A stretch of 48,941 nt of DNA from the NCBI GenBank assembly GCA_012522855.1, contig JAAYJQ010000027.1, forward strand, positions 1 through 48,941. Direction: 5' to 3'. The translations under genes were made by a program, and so were the position numbers. Below the pieces are notes generated by a model. The model was not told the origin of the DNA, did not search any database, and was given only the letters and a program-made list of their open reading frames with translations. Shown in pieces: positions 23,699 through 32,601 of the stretch. Each line of letters starts with the position of its first letter. Positions within the stretch are counted from its first letter, which is position 1. This DNA is from Bacteroidales bacterium (GTDB lineage: Bacteria; Bacteroidota; Bacteroidia; Bacteroidales; UBA932).

Positions 23699-26600
23699 AT
23701 GAATATGATGAATATGAAGACAACCTTCAGGACTCTCCTTTCAGCAACGGCCATTTTGGTGCTTATTCCCGCATTTTCCCTCTGCAGCCGCTACGGCAAA
23801 AGCAAAGGTCAAAGCACGGAATTCGCCACCTTCATCAAGGCGTACACAGGCGGCATCATTTCGGACAAATCGACCATCCGGGTGGAATTGACCTCCGACA
23901 TGCCGGATGTAACTCCGGGGCAGGACGTCAAGGACGGCATCCTGTCTTTCTCTCCGTCCATCAAGGGTACGACGCGCTGGCTGAATCAGCGCACCCTCGA
24001 ATTCATTCCCGATCCGGGCGCGCTGAAATCCGGACAAGCCTACACCGGAAAACTCCGACTGGACAAGATCCAGAAAGTCAGCAGCCGGAAATTCCGGAAA
24101 TTCTCTTTCAATTTCCTGGTAGCCATCAAGGAGGCCATACTCTCCCTGGAAAGCATCACCATCACCGCTTCCTCTCCGGACAAGGCGGCTGTAGAAGGAC
24201 TGATTTCTCTCACGGAAGAGCTTCCGCTTGAGAAAGTCCAGAGCATGCTGGAATTCAACTACTCCGACAATTCCGCGGAACTGAACGTCACGGCTGCGGC
24301 AGATCCGCTCCATTTCCGTTTCGACGTGCTTAATCTTCAACGGGACGACAAGGACCATCTGCTCACAATCAGCATGAAGCCTCACGATACCGGATTCGTG
24401 ACGGACTCCCGTTTGGAGATCACCATCCCCGCAATGAACGACTTCAAAGTCTTGAGCGCGGAACGGGTCGAAGCGGAGGATCCCTATATCGACATTTATT
24501 TTACGGAGGCGCTGGCGGACATCGACGATGCGTCCGGACTATTCACCTTGAGCGGCGTCGGACGTTTCTACAGCCAAATCGAAAACAGCCGCGTGAAGCT
24601 CTTCTACGAAAGCGCATCGGATGAGTTCCTCACACTGAACATCTCTGAAGCGGTCAAAAGTTATTTGGGAATCCGCCTGGGCGCTGAATTCACCAAAGAA
24701 TTTCCGCCGACCGAAGAGAAGCCCGCCGTGGAGATTCCGATTTCAGGAACGATTCTCCCGAACGCCAAGGAGCTCCTGCTTCCCTTCAAGGCCGTCAACC
24801 TGAATGCGGTTGACATCCGGGTCATCCAGATCTACGAAGAAAATGTGCTGATGTTCTTGCAGGACAATGATCTCGGAGGCGATAACTCCCTTCGCAGAAG
24901 CGGAAGACTGGTGTACAAGCGGTGTCTGCGACTGGACTCCGATCCCTTCAAGAACCTGCACAAATGGCAGGACTTCTCCATCGATCTGTCCGGTCTTTTC
25001 AAACAGGAACCGGGCGCCATCTACCGCATCCGGATCTCTTTCAAGCCGGAGTATTCCCTCTATGGGAAAAGCGCGGAATTCAAGAGCGGCACTCCGTCCG
25101 ACGAATTGGTCGATATCTCTTCGGAAGACCTCACCGAAGAAGACAAGGAGGCTTGGGACAGACCCTACCCTCATTTTTACGAGAGTTGGTATGACTGGGA
25201 TGAATACGAATGGGAAGACCGGGACAACCCCCTCAAACCGACTTATTATATGGACGAGGACCGCTTCCCCGTTGTTAATCTGCTGACTTCCCATCTCGGA
25301 GTGATCGCGAAATATTCCGGCGGGGACAAGCTTTGGGTGAGCGTGAACGATATCTTAAGCACGGAACCCGTTTTCAATGCCGAGCTTTACGTCTATAGTT
25401 ACCAGCTCAAGGACATCGGATTCGCGAAGACCGGCACCAACGGCATGGCGGAAATCCAGCTTGACGGCAAGCCCTTCATCGTGGTCGCCAAGCGCGGCGA
25501 CGCCACCAGTTACCTGAAGGTAACCGAAGGCGATGAAAAGTCGCTCAGCCGCTTCGATGTAGGCGGCGAGGTGCTGGATAAAGGATTGAAAGCCTTTATC
25601 TACGGAGAAAGAGGCGTGTGGAGGCCGGGCGATACCCTGCACGTCACCATGATCCTCGAAGACAAAGAGGATAAGATCCCTGATTCGCATCCGGCCATCA
25701 TGGAACTCTACACACCTGAAGGCCAATATTACACGAAAATGGTGAACGGGAACGCCTCCAACGGGTTCTATGTGTTCAACATCATCACGAAACCCGACGA
25801 TCCGACCGGGACCTGGAACGCCTACTTCAAACTAGGCGGCGCCACCTTCCACAAGGCCCTGCGCATTGAAAGCGTCAAGCCGAACCGGCTCAAGATCGAT
25901 CTGGCGCTGGGAGAAGGGGCGCTTGACGGCGGGACCACCGTTCCGATCACCCTCACTTCCAACTGGCTGACCGGCCCTCCCGCCTCCGGGCTCGCCGCGA
26001 AAGTGGACATGACATTGCGCAAAGGCGGTTCTTCATTCAAGGGATTCGAAGGATACCGCTTCACCGACCCCATCTCCAGTTTCAGCACCAGCGAGCACGT
26101 CCTTCTGGACACCCGGTTGAACGAAAACGGCCAAGTCCGCATCAACGTGAAGACGCCTGCCGCGGAAGGAGCCCCCGGCATGCTTACGGCAGACCTGGTC
26201 TGCACCGTGGAAGAACCGGGCGGAGACATCAGTTTCAGCACCCAGACGACGGGATATTCCCCGTATTCCGCATACGTCGGGGTGAAACTCCCTGAAGAAA
26301 AAGACAGTTATTATGTTGAGACCGACAAGGACTACGAGATCAAAGTCGCCCTGGTCGACAAAGACGGGGCGCGAGTTTCCGGACATTCGCTTTCTTACGC
26401 CATCTACAAGTTACAGTGGAGCTGGTGGTGGGAAAGCAGGGCGGAAAGTCTGGATTCCTATGTGAACGGTTACGAGTCCGCTCCGATTTCCTCCGGTACG
26501 ATCCGGTCCGGAAACGGAGATGCTTCGATCGCCTTCCGGATCGATTACCCCGAATGGGGACGGTATCTGGTCTACGTGAAGGATGAAACCGGCGGCCATG

Positions 26601-29248
26601 CCTCCGGAGACATCCTCTATGTCGACTGGCCATCCTACCGGGGACGCTCTTCCAAGGCCGATCCCGACGCGCTGGCCATGCTCACCTTCTCGACTGACAA
26701 ATCGTCGTATGAGGTCGGAGAAACGGTCAGGTTGTATATTCCTTCCGCCTCCAAGGGACAAGCGCTGGTGTCCATCGAGAATTCCAGGGCCGTCCTCTCA
26801 AGGGAATGGGTAAAGACGTCCGGAGAAGAGGATGCCACCTATAGCTTTAAGGTAACGCCCGAGATGGCTCCGAACTTCTATTTGCATGTGTCCCTCATCC
26901 AGCCGCATGAGCGTGCCGACAATGATCTTCCGATCCGGCTCTACGGCGTGCAGCCGATCCTCGTGAACGACAAGGCCTCCCATCTCACCCCGGAGATCAC
27001 GATGCCGGACATCGTACGCCCTGAAGAGGAATTCACGGTGAAGATCAAGGAAAAGAATGGCAAGCCGATGACCTACACCCTTGCGGTCGTGGACGAAGGC
27101 TTGCTGGACTTGACGAATTTCAAGACCCCGGATCCCTGGAATGCCATGTACAAACGCGAAGCGCTCGGTGTCCGCACCTGGGATCTCTACGATGACATCA
27201 TCGGAGCCTACAGCGGGAGATTCTCCCCGATGTTCAGCATCGGCGGCGATGAATCCGCGACGGTGAATGCAAAGAAAGACAACCGTTTCAACGCCATCGT
27301 GAAGTTCCTCGGTCCTTTCTCGTTGAACGGAGGTTCCGCCACCCACAAGATCAAACTTCCGATGTATGTCGGCAGTGTGCGGGTAATGGTGGTCGCCGCG
27401 CGGAACGCTGCCTATGGAAATGCCGAAAAAACGGTTCCGGTCCGCTCGCCGCTGATGGTGCTGTCCACCCTGCCGCGGGTTTTGGGGTCCGGAGAAAAGG
27501 TTTCCCTGCCGGTCAATGTGTTCGCGCTGGAAGACGCCATCAAGAACGCGACCGTTACTGTCAAGACCGAAGGCCCGTTGAAGATCGACGGAGCCTCCGA
27601 GACCTCGGTCTCCTTCAGCAAGCCGGGGGACCAGTTGGTCCGTTTCAATCTCGTCGCGGATGAGGCCGGTATCGCCAAGGTGACGGTAACGGCGAACGGA
27701 AGCGGGTACAAGGCGTCCGAGACCATCTCCATCGAGGTGCGGAATCCGAATCCGCCGACCATCGCCGTCAGCAGAGCCGTTCTCGCGAAGGGAGAGACCA
27801 AGCGTATGTCCTACACGCCGTTCACTTCCAGCGAAACGGAGTGGGCGACGCTGGAAATCGCGAGTTTCCCGTCCATCGACTACAACAGCATCTATTCCTT
27901 CCTGATCCGGTATCCCTACAACTGTTCCGAGCAGCTTGCCGCAAGAGGAATCAGCCTCCTCGCCATCAAGGACGTAATGAACGAAAAGCAGAAGGAGCTG
28001 ATCGACAAAACCATTCCGGATATCTTGCAGCAACTCTACGTCAGACAGCGTCCCAACGGAGGATTCTCCTACTGGCCGGGCGCGTCCAATGACGACAACT
28101 GGGTCACTTCGATGGCCGGTCAATTCATGGTGGAAGCCTCCAACCAGGGTTATCCGGTGAGCAAAGGGGTGCTTGCAAGCTGGTCCCGGTACCAGAAGAA
28201 GGCCGTTCAAGATTACCGCCGCGCGAAGGATCTCTATCTCAATGATCTGGAGCAGGCCTACCGCCTCTACACCCTCGCCTTGAATGGAGAAACCGAAAGC
28301 GGGGCCATGAACCGGCTCAAGGAAAGCGAGGAACTATCCGCGCAAGCGGGCTGGATGCTCGCTTCCGCCTACGCCATCAGCGGAAAGAAGAACATTTCCA
28401 AGGAGATGATCGGAGCCTTGAAGACAGATTTCGTCGATTACGATGAGGTCAACTACACCTTCGGTTCTTCGACGCGGGATCAGGCGATCGCGCTCGAAAC
28501 CCTGGCGCTGATCGACGAGATCCCCGCCGCGATGGAAGTCGCGCAGGAGATCTCCAAAGCCCTTTCCGATGAGTACTACTCCTCCCAGCAAGTGGCGTTT
28601 GCCACGCATGCGATGGGCATTCTCGCAGGAAAGGTGAATACGGGGGCGCTGGAGGCTGAACTTACCCAGGGTGGAGATTCACGTTCGGTCAAGAGCGCCA
28701 AATCCGTTTACTCGACGAATCTGGACACCCGGACGGGAAGCCTCGATGTCAAGAACAACTCCGAAGGAACGGTCTACCTCACCTTGATGACCGCGACACA
28801 GACTCCCTTCGGAGAACGGGTGGAGGCGAAGTCCAGCGGCATCAGTCTGTTCGTGGAATATCTTGCCGAGAACGGCAAGCCGCTCGATCCCGCCGAAATC
28901 CAGCAAGGATCGGATTTCAGCGTGAGGATCACGGTCGGCAACACCAGCGGGATGAGAGACTACACGAATCTCGCCCTGACACAGATGGTTCCGTCGGGCT
29001 GGGAGATTATGAACGATCGGCTGCTGGGCACTTCATCAAATAGTTCAAGCTACAGCTACCGCGACATTCGCGACGACCGCGTAAGCTGGCATTTTGACTT
29101 GTCCAAGGGTGCTAGCAAGACCTTCACCATGAAGTTGCACGCTGCTTACGAAGGAGAGTTCACGCTCCCGGCTGTCAAGTGCGAGGCACTGTACGATACC
29201 CGTGTCAATGCCAACACCGCTTCCGGCGTCGCTCGCGTCGTCCGATGA
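23699..29248 (+). CDS. alpha-2-macroglobulin family protein with thioester motif
   Basis: A 1849-aa secreted protein of the bacterial alpha-2-macroglobulin family, thought to trap proteases that reach the periplasm. N-terminal hydrophobic signal (about residues 7-27) ends at SLCS, a non-canonical lipobox, so lipidation is uncertain. After several macroglobulin beta domains come the MG2-type LKAFIYGERGVWRPGDT block (~630), the central VVDEGLLDLTNFKTPDPW block (~1130), SVRVMVVAARNAAYG (~1230), and the thioester motif CSEQ at Cys1409-Gln1412 in YPYNCSEQLAARG, so covalent trapping looks possible. The complement-like helical domain follows (PNGGFSYWPGA), then the receptor-binding-like C-terminus. 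It overlaps pbpC by 4 bp, the classic bacterial pairing of these genes. A start at Met6 (23714) is also possible. Confidence 0.93.
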   Translation: MNMMNMKTTFRTLLSATAILVLIPAFSLCSRYGKSKGQSTEFATFIKAYTGGIISDKSTIRVELTSDMPDVTPGQDVKDGILSFSPSIKGTTRWLNQRTLEFIPDPGALKSGQAYTGKLRLDKIQKVSSRKFRKFSFNFLVAIKEAILSLESITITASSPDKAAVEGLISLTEELPLEKVQSMLEFNYSDNSAELNVTAAADPLHFRFDVLNLQRDDKDHLLTISMKPHDTGFVTDSRLEITIPAMNDFKVLSAERVEAEDPYIDIYFTEALADIDDASGLFTLSGVGRFYSQIENSRVKLFYESASDEFLTLNISEAVKSYLGIRLGAEFTKEFPPTEEKPAVEIPISGTILPNAKELLLPFKAVNLNAVDIRVIQIYEENVLMFLQDNDLGGDNSLRRSGRLVYKRCLRLDSDPFKNLHKWQDFSIDLSGLFKQEPGAIYRIRISFKPEYSLYGKSAEFKSGTPSDELVDISSEDLTEEDKEAWDRPYPHFYESWYDWDEYEWEDRDNPLKPTYYMDEDRFPVVNLLTSHLGVIAKYSGGDKLWVSVNDILSTEPVFNAELYVYSYQLKDIGFAKTGTNGMAEIQLDGKPFIVVAKRGDATSYLKVTEGDEKSLSRFDVGGEVLDKGLKAFIYGERGVWRPGDTLHVTMILEDKEDKIPDSHPAIMELYTPEGQYYTKMVNGNASNGFYVFNIITKPDDPTGTWNAYFKLGGATFHKALRIESVKPNRLKIDLALGEGALDGGTTVPITLTSNWLTGPPASGLAAKVDMTLRKGGSSFKGFEGYRFTDPISSFSTSEHVLLDTRLNENGQVRINVKTPAAEGAPGMLTADLVCTVEEPGGDISFSTQTTGYSPYSAYVGVKLPEEKDSYYVETDKDYEIKVALVDKDGARVSGHSLSYAIYKLQWSWWWESRAESLDSYVNGYESAPISSGTIRSGNGDASIAFRIDYPEWGRYLVYVKDETGGHASGDILYVDWPSYRGRSSKADPDALAMLTFSTDKSSYEVGETVRLYIPSASKGQALVSIENSRAVLSREWVKTSGEEDATYSFKVTPEMAPNFYLHVSLIQPHERADNDLPIRLYGVQPILVNDKASHLTPEITMPDIVRPEEEFTVKIKEKNGKPMTYTLAVVDEGLLDLTNFKTPDPWNAMYKREALGVRTWDLYDDIIGAYSGRFSPMFSIGGDESATVNAKKDNRFNAIVKFLGPFSLNGGSATHKIKLPMYVGSVRVMVVAARNAAYGNAEKTVPVRSPLMVLSTLPRVLGSGEKVSLPVNVFALEDAIKNATVTVKTEGPLKIDGASETSVSFSKPGDQLVRFNLVADEAGIAKVTVTANGSGYKASETISIEVRNPNPPTIAVSRAVLAKGETKRMSYTPFTSSETEWATLEIASFPSIDYNSIYSFLIRYPYNCSEQLAARGISLLAIKDVMNEKQKELIDKTIPDILQQLYVRQRPNGGFSYWPGASNDDNWVTSMAGQFMVEASNQGYPVSKGVLASWSRYQKKAVQDYRRAKDLYLNDLEQAYRLYTLALNGETESGAMNRLKESEELSAQAGWMLASAYAISGKKNISKEMIGALKTDFVDYDEVNYTFGSSTRDQAIALETLALIDEIPAAMEVAQEISKALSDEYYSSQQVAFATHAMGILAGKVNTGALEAELTQGGDSRSVKSAKSVYSTNLDTRTGSLDVKNNSEGTVYLTLMTATQTPFGERVEAKSSGISLFVEYLAENGKPLDPAEIQQGSDFSVRITVGNTSGMRDYTNLALTQMVPSGWEIMNDRLLGTSSNSSSYSYRDIRDDRVSWHFDLSKGASKTFTMKLHAAYEGEFTLPAVKCEALYDTRVNANTASGVARVVR

Positions 29249-31494
29249 CGAGAAAGGCAAAGATTGGAATGTGCGCCATCAGCATCGTGTTGGTGGCGTA
29301 CATTTTCTGTCTGCCGCGGAACCTGTTCAAGGGGACGCCCTATTCGACGGTCGTGACGGACCGGAACGGGGAACTGCTGGGGGCGCGGATCGCGGAGGAC
29401 GGACAATGGCGGTTCCCCCCGTCAGACACGCTGCCGCAAAAATATGAAACCGCGCTGATCCAGTTCGAGGACCGTTGGTTTCGCTGGCATCCGGGTGTAA
29501 ACCCGGTATCCATCTTCCGAGCCGCCGCAGGAAACCTCCGGGCAGGCCGCGTGATCAGCGGCGGAAGCACGATAACCATGCAGGTGATCCGGATGTCCCG
29601 GGGAAAAGACCGGACACTCCTGCAGAAATGCATCGAAGCGATTCTGGCAACCCGGTTGGAACTGCGCTGCTCAAAGCAGGAAATTCTCGGATTGTATGCA
29701 TCCCACGCCCCTTTCGGCGGCAATGTCGTGGGCTTGGAAGCCGCCTCGTGGCGGTATTTCGGGAGACCGCCGACGGAACTGTCCTGGGGCGAAGCGGCCA
29801 CGTTGGCGGTTCTTCCGAACGCTCCTTCCGACATCCATCCCGGAAAAAACCGGGAAAAATTGATGGCCAAACGAAACCGGCTGCTGCGCGCGCTGCTGGA
29901 AACAGGCAAGTTGGATTCCCTGGACTTCGAGCTGGCCTGCGACGAACCCCTCCCGGGCAAACCGGTGGCGCTGCCGCAGGAGGCCCCCCATCTGACAGAA
30001 TGGCATGGCAAGATGAATCCCAGAAAGAAGATCCGCACCACACTCGACTTCCATTTGCAGCGCCAGGTCGAGGCGGTCGCCGATCGGTGGAACGATGCGT
30101 TCAGCAGAGCCGGGATCCATGATCTCGCGGCCACCATTTTGGATGTGCGTACCGGGGATGTGCTCGCCTATGTCGGGAACGCCAATCCCGGTCGTGTCCG
30201 ACCGGGAAGCCAAGTCGACATTCTGCGCGCCCCCCGCAGCACGGGAAGCATTCTGAAACCTTTTTTGTACTGCGCGCTCTTACAGGACGGGGACATCTTG
30301 CCCAACACCTTGCTTCCGGACATCCCGATCAACATCAACGGCTTCTCTCCCCAGAATTTCAACCGGGAATTTGCCGGGGCGGTCCCGGCGGCCGATGCGT
30401 TGGCAAGATCCCTCAACGTTCCCTCCGTCCACATGCTCCGGAAGTACGGCGTCCCGAAATTTCTGGACTTGCTTCGGAAATGCGGACTGAACACCCTCAC
30501 CCGAAGCGCTTCCGACTACGGCCTGTCTCTCATCCTTGGAGGCGGGGAAGGCACCTTGCTGGACATCACGGAAGCCTATGCGAAACTATCCGCGCGGTAT
30601 CAGGATGCCGATACGACAGACGACAAGCGATCGGATCGGATGTTCGGTTTCCCCTTGAAAGACAAGATGGCCATATGGTACACCTTCGACGCGCTGAAAG
30701 AGGTCAACCGTCCGGACGAAATCGATTGGAGATTGATCTCTTCCGTCAGGAAGGTGGCGTGGAAGACCGGCACAAGCTATGGGTTCCGGGATGCTTGGGC
30801 GGTGGGCGTCACTCCGGACTATGCCATCGGGGTCTGGACGGGAAACGCACAGGGACAAGGAGTGCCCGGACTGACCGGAGCCCGGACCGCAGGCCCGGTG
30901 ATGTTCGACTTGTTCAATCTGCTTCCCCAGGACACCGGCACCTCAGGACCCTACGCCCGGAACGGCTGGTTCCTGGAACCCATGTACGGGGATTATATGG
31001 AAGCGGAAGTCTGTTCAAAATCCGGGCATCTGAAAGGGTTGTACTGCGAGGAGACCGACACCCTCCGGCTGTCCCGGAAGGCCATCAAAAGCGAGCCTTG
31101 CCCCTACCACCGGGTTATCGACGGAGAACGGGTGTTTCTCCTGCCGCCTTCGATGGAGTGGTATTATCGGCAGCTTCATCCGGAATACCAAGTACCGCGA
31201 TCCGCTCGGAATGCCCGGATCGAATCGATGGAGTTCATCTATCCCGAGGGCGGGGCGACAATCTACATTCCGAGACAGCTGGACGGGAGTATTCGCGGCG
31301 TCACCTTTCAACTTGCGCACCGGAATCCGGGATCCGTCGTGTTCTGGCATCTGGACAACGAGTTTGTCGGACAAACGAGATTCATCCATCAGATGCGTCT
31401 GATACCCAAGCCGGGAAAACACACCGTCACCGTCGTCGACGAGGCCGGAAATTCCCGCTCCGTGGGCTTCAACATTGCGGAGAACCGTCTCTAA
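29245..31494 (+). CDS. pbpC: penicillin-binding protein 1C
   Basis: A 749-aa bifunctional class A PBP, anchored by one N-terminal membrane segment (IGMCAISIVLVAYIF). The GT51 glycosyltransferase domain has catalytic Glu75 in FEDRWFRWHPG and GGSTITMQVIR. The transpeptidase domain has Ser335 and Lys338 of SILK and the KTGTS box. The C-terminal ~90 residues (IESMEFIYPEGGATIYIPRQ onwards) form the BiPBP_C domain typical of PBP1C. The start ATG at 29245 overlaps the macroglobulin stop (ATGA), giving translational coupling. The pair is thought to couple wall repair with defence against proteases (established for the family). The longer frame starting at 29179 has no support. Confidence 0.95.
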   Translation: MTRKAKIGMCAISIVLVAYIFCLPRNLFKGTPYSTVVTDRNGELLGARIAEDGQWRFPPSDTLPQKYETALIQFEDRWFRWHPGVNPVSIFRAAAGNLRAGRVISGGSTITMQVIRMSRGKDRTLLQKCIEAILATRLELRCSKQEILGLYASHAPFGGNVVGLEAASWRYFGRPPTELSWGEAATLAVLPNAPSDIHPGKNREKLMAKRNRLLRALLETGKLDSLDFELACDEPLPGKPVALPQEAPHLTEWHGKMNPRKKIRTTLDFHLQRQVEAVADRWNDAFSRAGIHDLAATILDVRTGDVLAYVGNANPGRVRPGSQVDILRAPRSTGSILKPFLYCALLQDGDILPNTLLPDIPININGFSPQNFNREFAGAVPAADALARSLNVPSVHMLRKYGVPKFLDLLRKCGLNTLTRSASDYGLSLILGGGEGTLLDITEAYAKLSARYQDADTTDDKRSDRMFGFPLKDKMAIWYTFDALKEVNRPDEIDWRLISSVRKVAWKTGTSYGFRDAWAVGVTPDYAIGVWTGNAQGQGVPGLTGARTAGPVMFDLFNLLPQDTGTSGPYARNGWFLEPMYGDYMEAEVCSKSGHLKGLYCEETDTLRLSRKAIKSEPCPYHRVIDGERVFLLPPSMEWYYRQLHPEYQVPRSARNARIESMEFIYPEGGATIYIPRQLDGSIRGVTFQLAHRNPGSVVFWHLDNEFVGQTRFIHQMRLIPKPGKHTVTVVDEAGNSRSVGFNIAENRL

Positions 31495-31593
31495 AGGCCT
31501 TCAAAATAGGGTTTTATGGCACAATTTATGCAGTAAATCTTGACATCTAGTTCTTGTTAGTAGTTTTAGTTGGTTATTAGTTATAAGTTTTCA

Positions 31594-31615
31594 GAATTCG
31601 TGAGAATTCATCTTT
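31594..31615 (+). terminator. possible terminator after pbpC
   Basis: Stem GAATTC/GAATTC (31594-31599 and 31604-31609) closed by a GTGA (GNRA-type) tetraloop, followed by ATCTTTTT. The stem is short and AT-rich, so termination may be partial. Confidence 0.45.
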
Positions 31616-31633
31616 TTACTTAACAAGACTATT

Positions 31634-31672
31634 ACCAGGCTCTGCAGAGATGCATGGCCTGGTTTTTCTTTC
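31634..31672 (+). terminator. Rho-independent-type terminator
   Basis: Arms ACCAGGC (31634-31640) and GCCTGGT (31657-31663) enclose a 16-nt loop that contains the palindrome CTCTGCAGAG; a tract TTTTTCTTTCT follows. This is the better of two terminator-like structures in the 276-bp gap between pbpC and the M48 gene. Confidence 0.65.
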
Positions 31673-31734
31673 TAAAAAAGAAAACAACCGGGCTCCCGGA
31701 AAAGCAAAAATATCCCTATCTTTAACCCGATTAT

Positions 31735-31749
31735 TGTGCAGACTGCACA
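31735..31749. promoter_or_regulatory. perfect inverted repeat before the M48 gene
   Basis: TGTGCAG-A-CTGCACA, 7-bp arms around a single base, 21 bp upstream of the ATG. It could be a protein-binding site or a leader hairpin. A TATCTTTA (one mismatch from -7) lies just upstream without a clear -33 element. Confidence 0.4.
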
Positions 31750-31770
31750 TTGTATTTAAGCCATATAACG

Positions 31771-32577
31771 ATGAAAAAACTACTGTTCACCCTGCTCGCT
31801 GCCGTGCCTGTGCTCTTCGCCTCCTGCACAAACCAGTTCAATGCAACCTACCTCCTTTCGGGGGGCATGAAAGCCGCCCAGGCATTGTCGCTTTCCGATG
31901 AGCAGATCCAATCCTATGTGGGTCAGTACGTCCAGCAGCTGGACGCCCAGAATCCGGTGCTTCCGGAAACCAGCCCCTATGTCAAGCGTCTCCGCAACAT
32001 GACCCGCGGCATCACGCAAGTCGACGGCATCCCCCTCAACTTCAAAGTATACAAGACGGATGACGTGAATGCCTTCGCCTGCGCGGACGGCAGCGTCCGG
32101 ATCTATTCAGGGCTGATGGATGTCATGACGGATGATGAACTGCTCGGTGTCGTGGGCCATGAAATCGGCCACGTTGCCTTGAAGCACACGAAGAAGCAAT
32201 TCAAGCAGGCGCTGCTCACTTCCGCGGTTCGGGACGCCCTCGTGTCCGCAGGAGGGTACGTGGCGACCTTGTCCGCTTCCGAGCTTGGCAGCTTGGGAGA
32301 AGCGCTGGCGGGAGCCTCTTTCTCCAGGAAGCAAGAGAACCAAGCCGATGACTTCGGCTACGATTTCCTCAAGGCGGCCGGCCGGAATCCGTGGGCGATG
32401 GCCATGGCATTCGAAAAACTCGAGCGGCTGTCCCGGGGTTCGGATACAGGTGACACCCCGGCGGCGCAAAGCAGCGCGGCCGCCGGGATTTTTTCTTCCC
32501 ATCCCGACACTGCGACTCGCATCCAACGGATGTCAGACCGCGCCACTGCGGACGGCTACAAGAAACCCGTGAAATAA
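31771..32577 (+). CDS. M48-family lipoprotein metalloprotease
   Basis: A 268-aa zinc protease of the M48 family (LoiP/YcaL/BepA-like short form). Lipoprotein signal MKKLLFTLLAAVPVLFASC with lipidation at Cys19; zinc motif HEIGH in VVGHEIGHVALKH, and the third-ligand segment FSRKQENQADDFGYDF. The C-terminal SHPDTATRIQRM is typical of the family. Probably anchored to a periplasm-facing membrane, where such enzymes handle misfolded envelope proteins. The ATG at 31771 is chosen because the signal peptide begins there; an upstream TTG frame start at 31750 adds seven residues and is less likely. It converges with the second macroglobulin gene, 24 bp away. Confidence 0.92.
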   Translation: MKKLLFTLLAAVPVLFASCTNQFNATYLLSGGMKAAQALSLSDEQIQSYVGQYVQQLDAQNPVLPETSPYVKRLRNMTRGITQVDGIPLNFKVYKTDDVNAFACADGSVRIYSGLMDVMTDDELLGVVGHEIGHVALKHTKKQFKQALLTSAVRDALVSAGGYVATLSASELGSLGEALAGASFSRKQENQADDFGYDFLKAAGRNPWAMAMAFEKLERLSRGSDTGDTPAAQSSAAAGIFSSHPDTATRIQRMSDRATADGYKKPVK

Positions 32578-32601
32578 AAACCCTGCCCCGTAACTGGATG
32601 G

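Noticed and set aside
26798..28210. 470-aa minus-strand reading frame inside the first macroglobulin gene
   Set aside because: Antisense shadow of a clearly coding plus-strand gene; its translation is Arg/His-rich with no recognisable domain.
30480..31550. 356-aa plus-strand reading frame overlapping pbpC in another frame
   Set aside because: Out-of-frame shadow; Arg/Pro/Gly-rich translation with no domain, while the pbpC frame has SxxK, KTG and BiPBP_C motifs.
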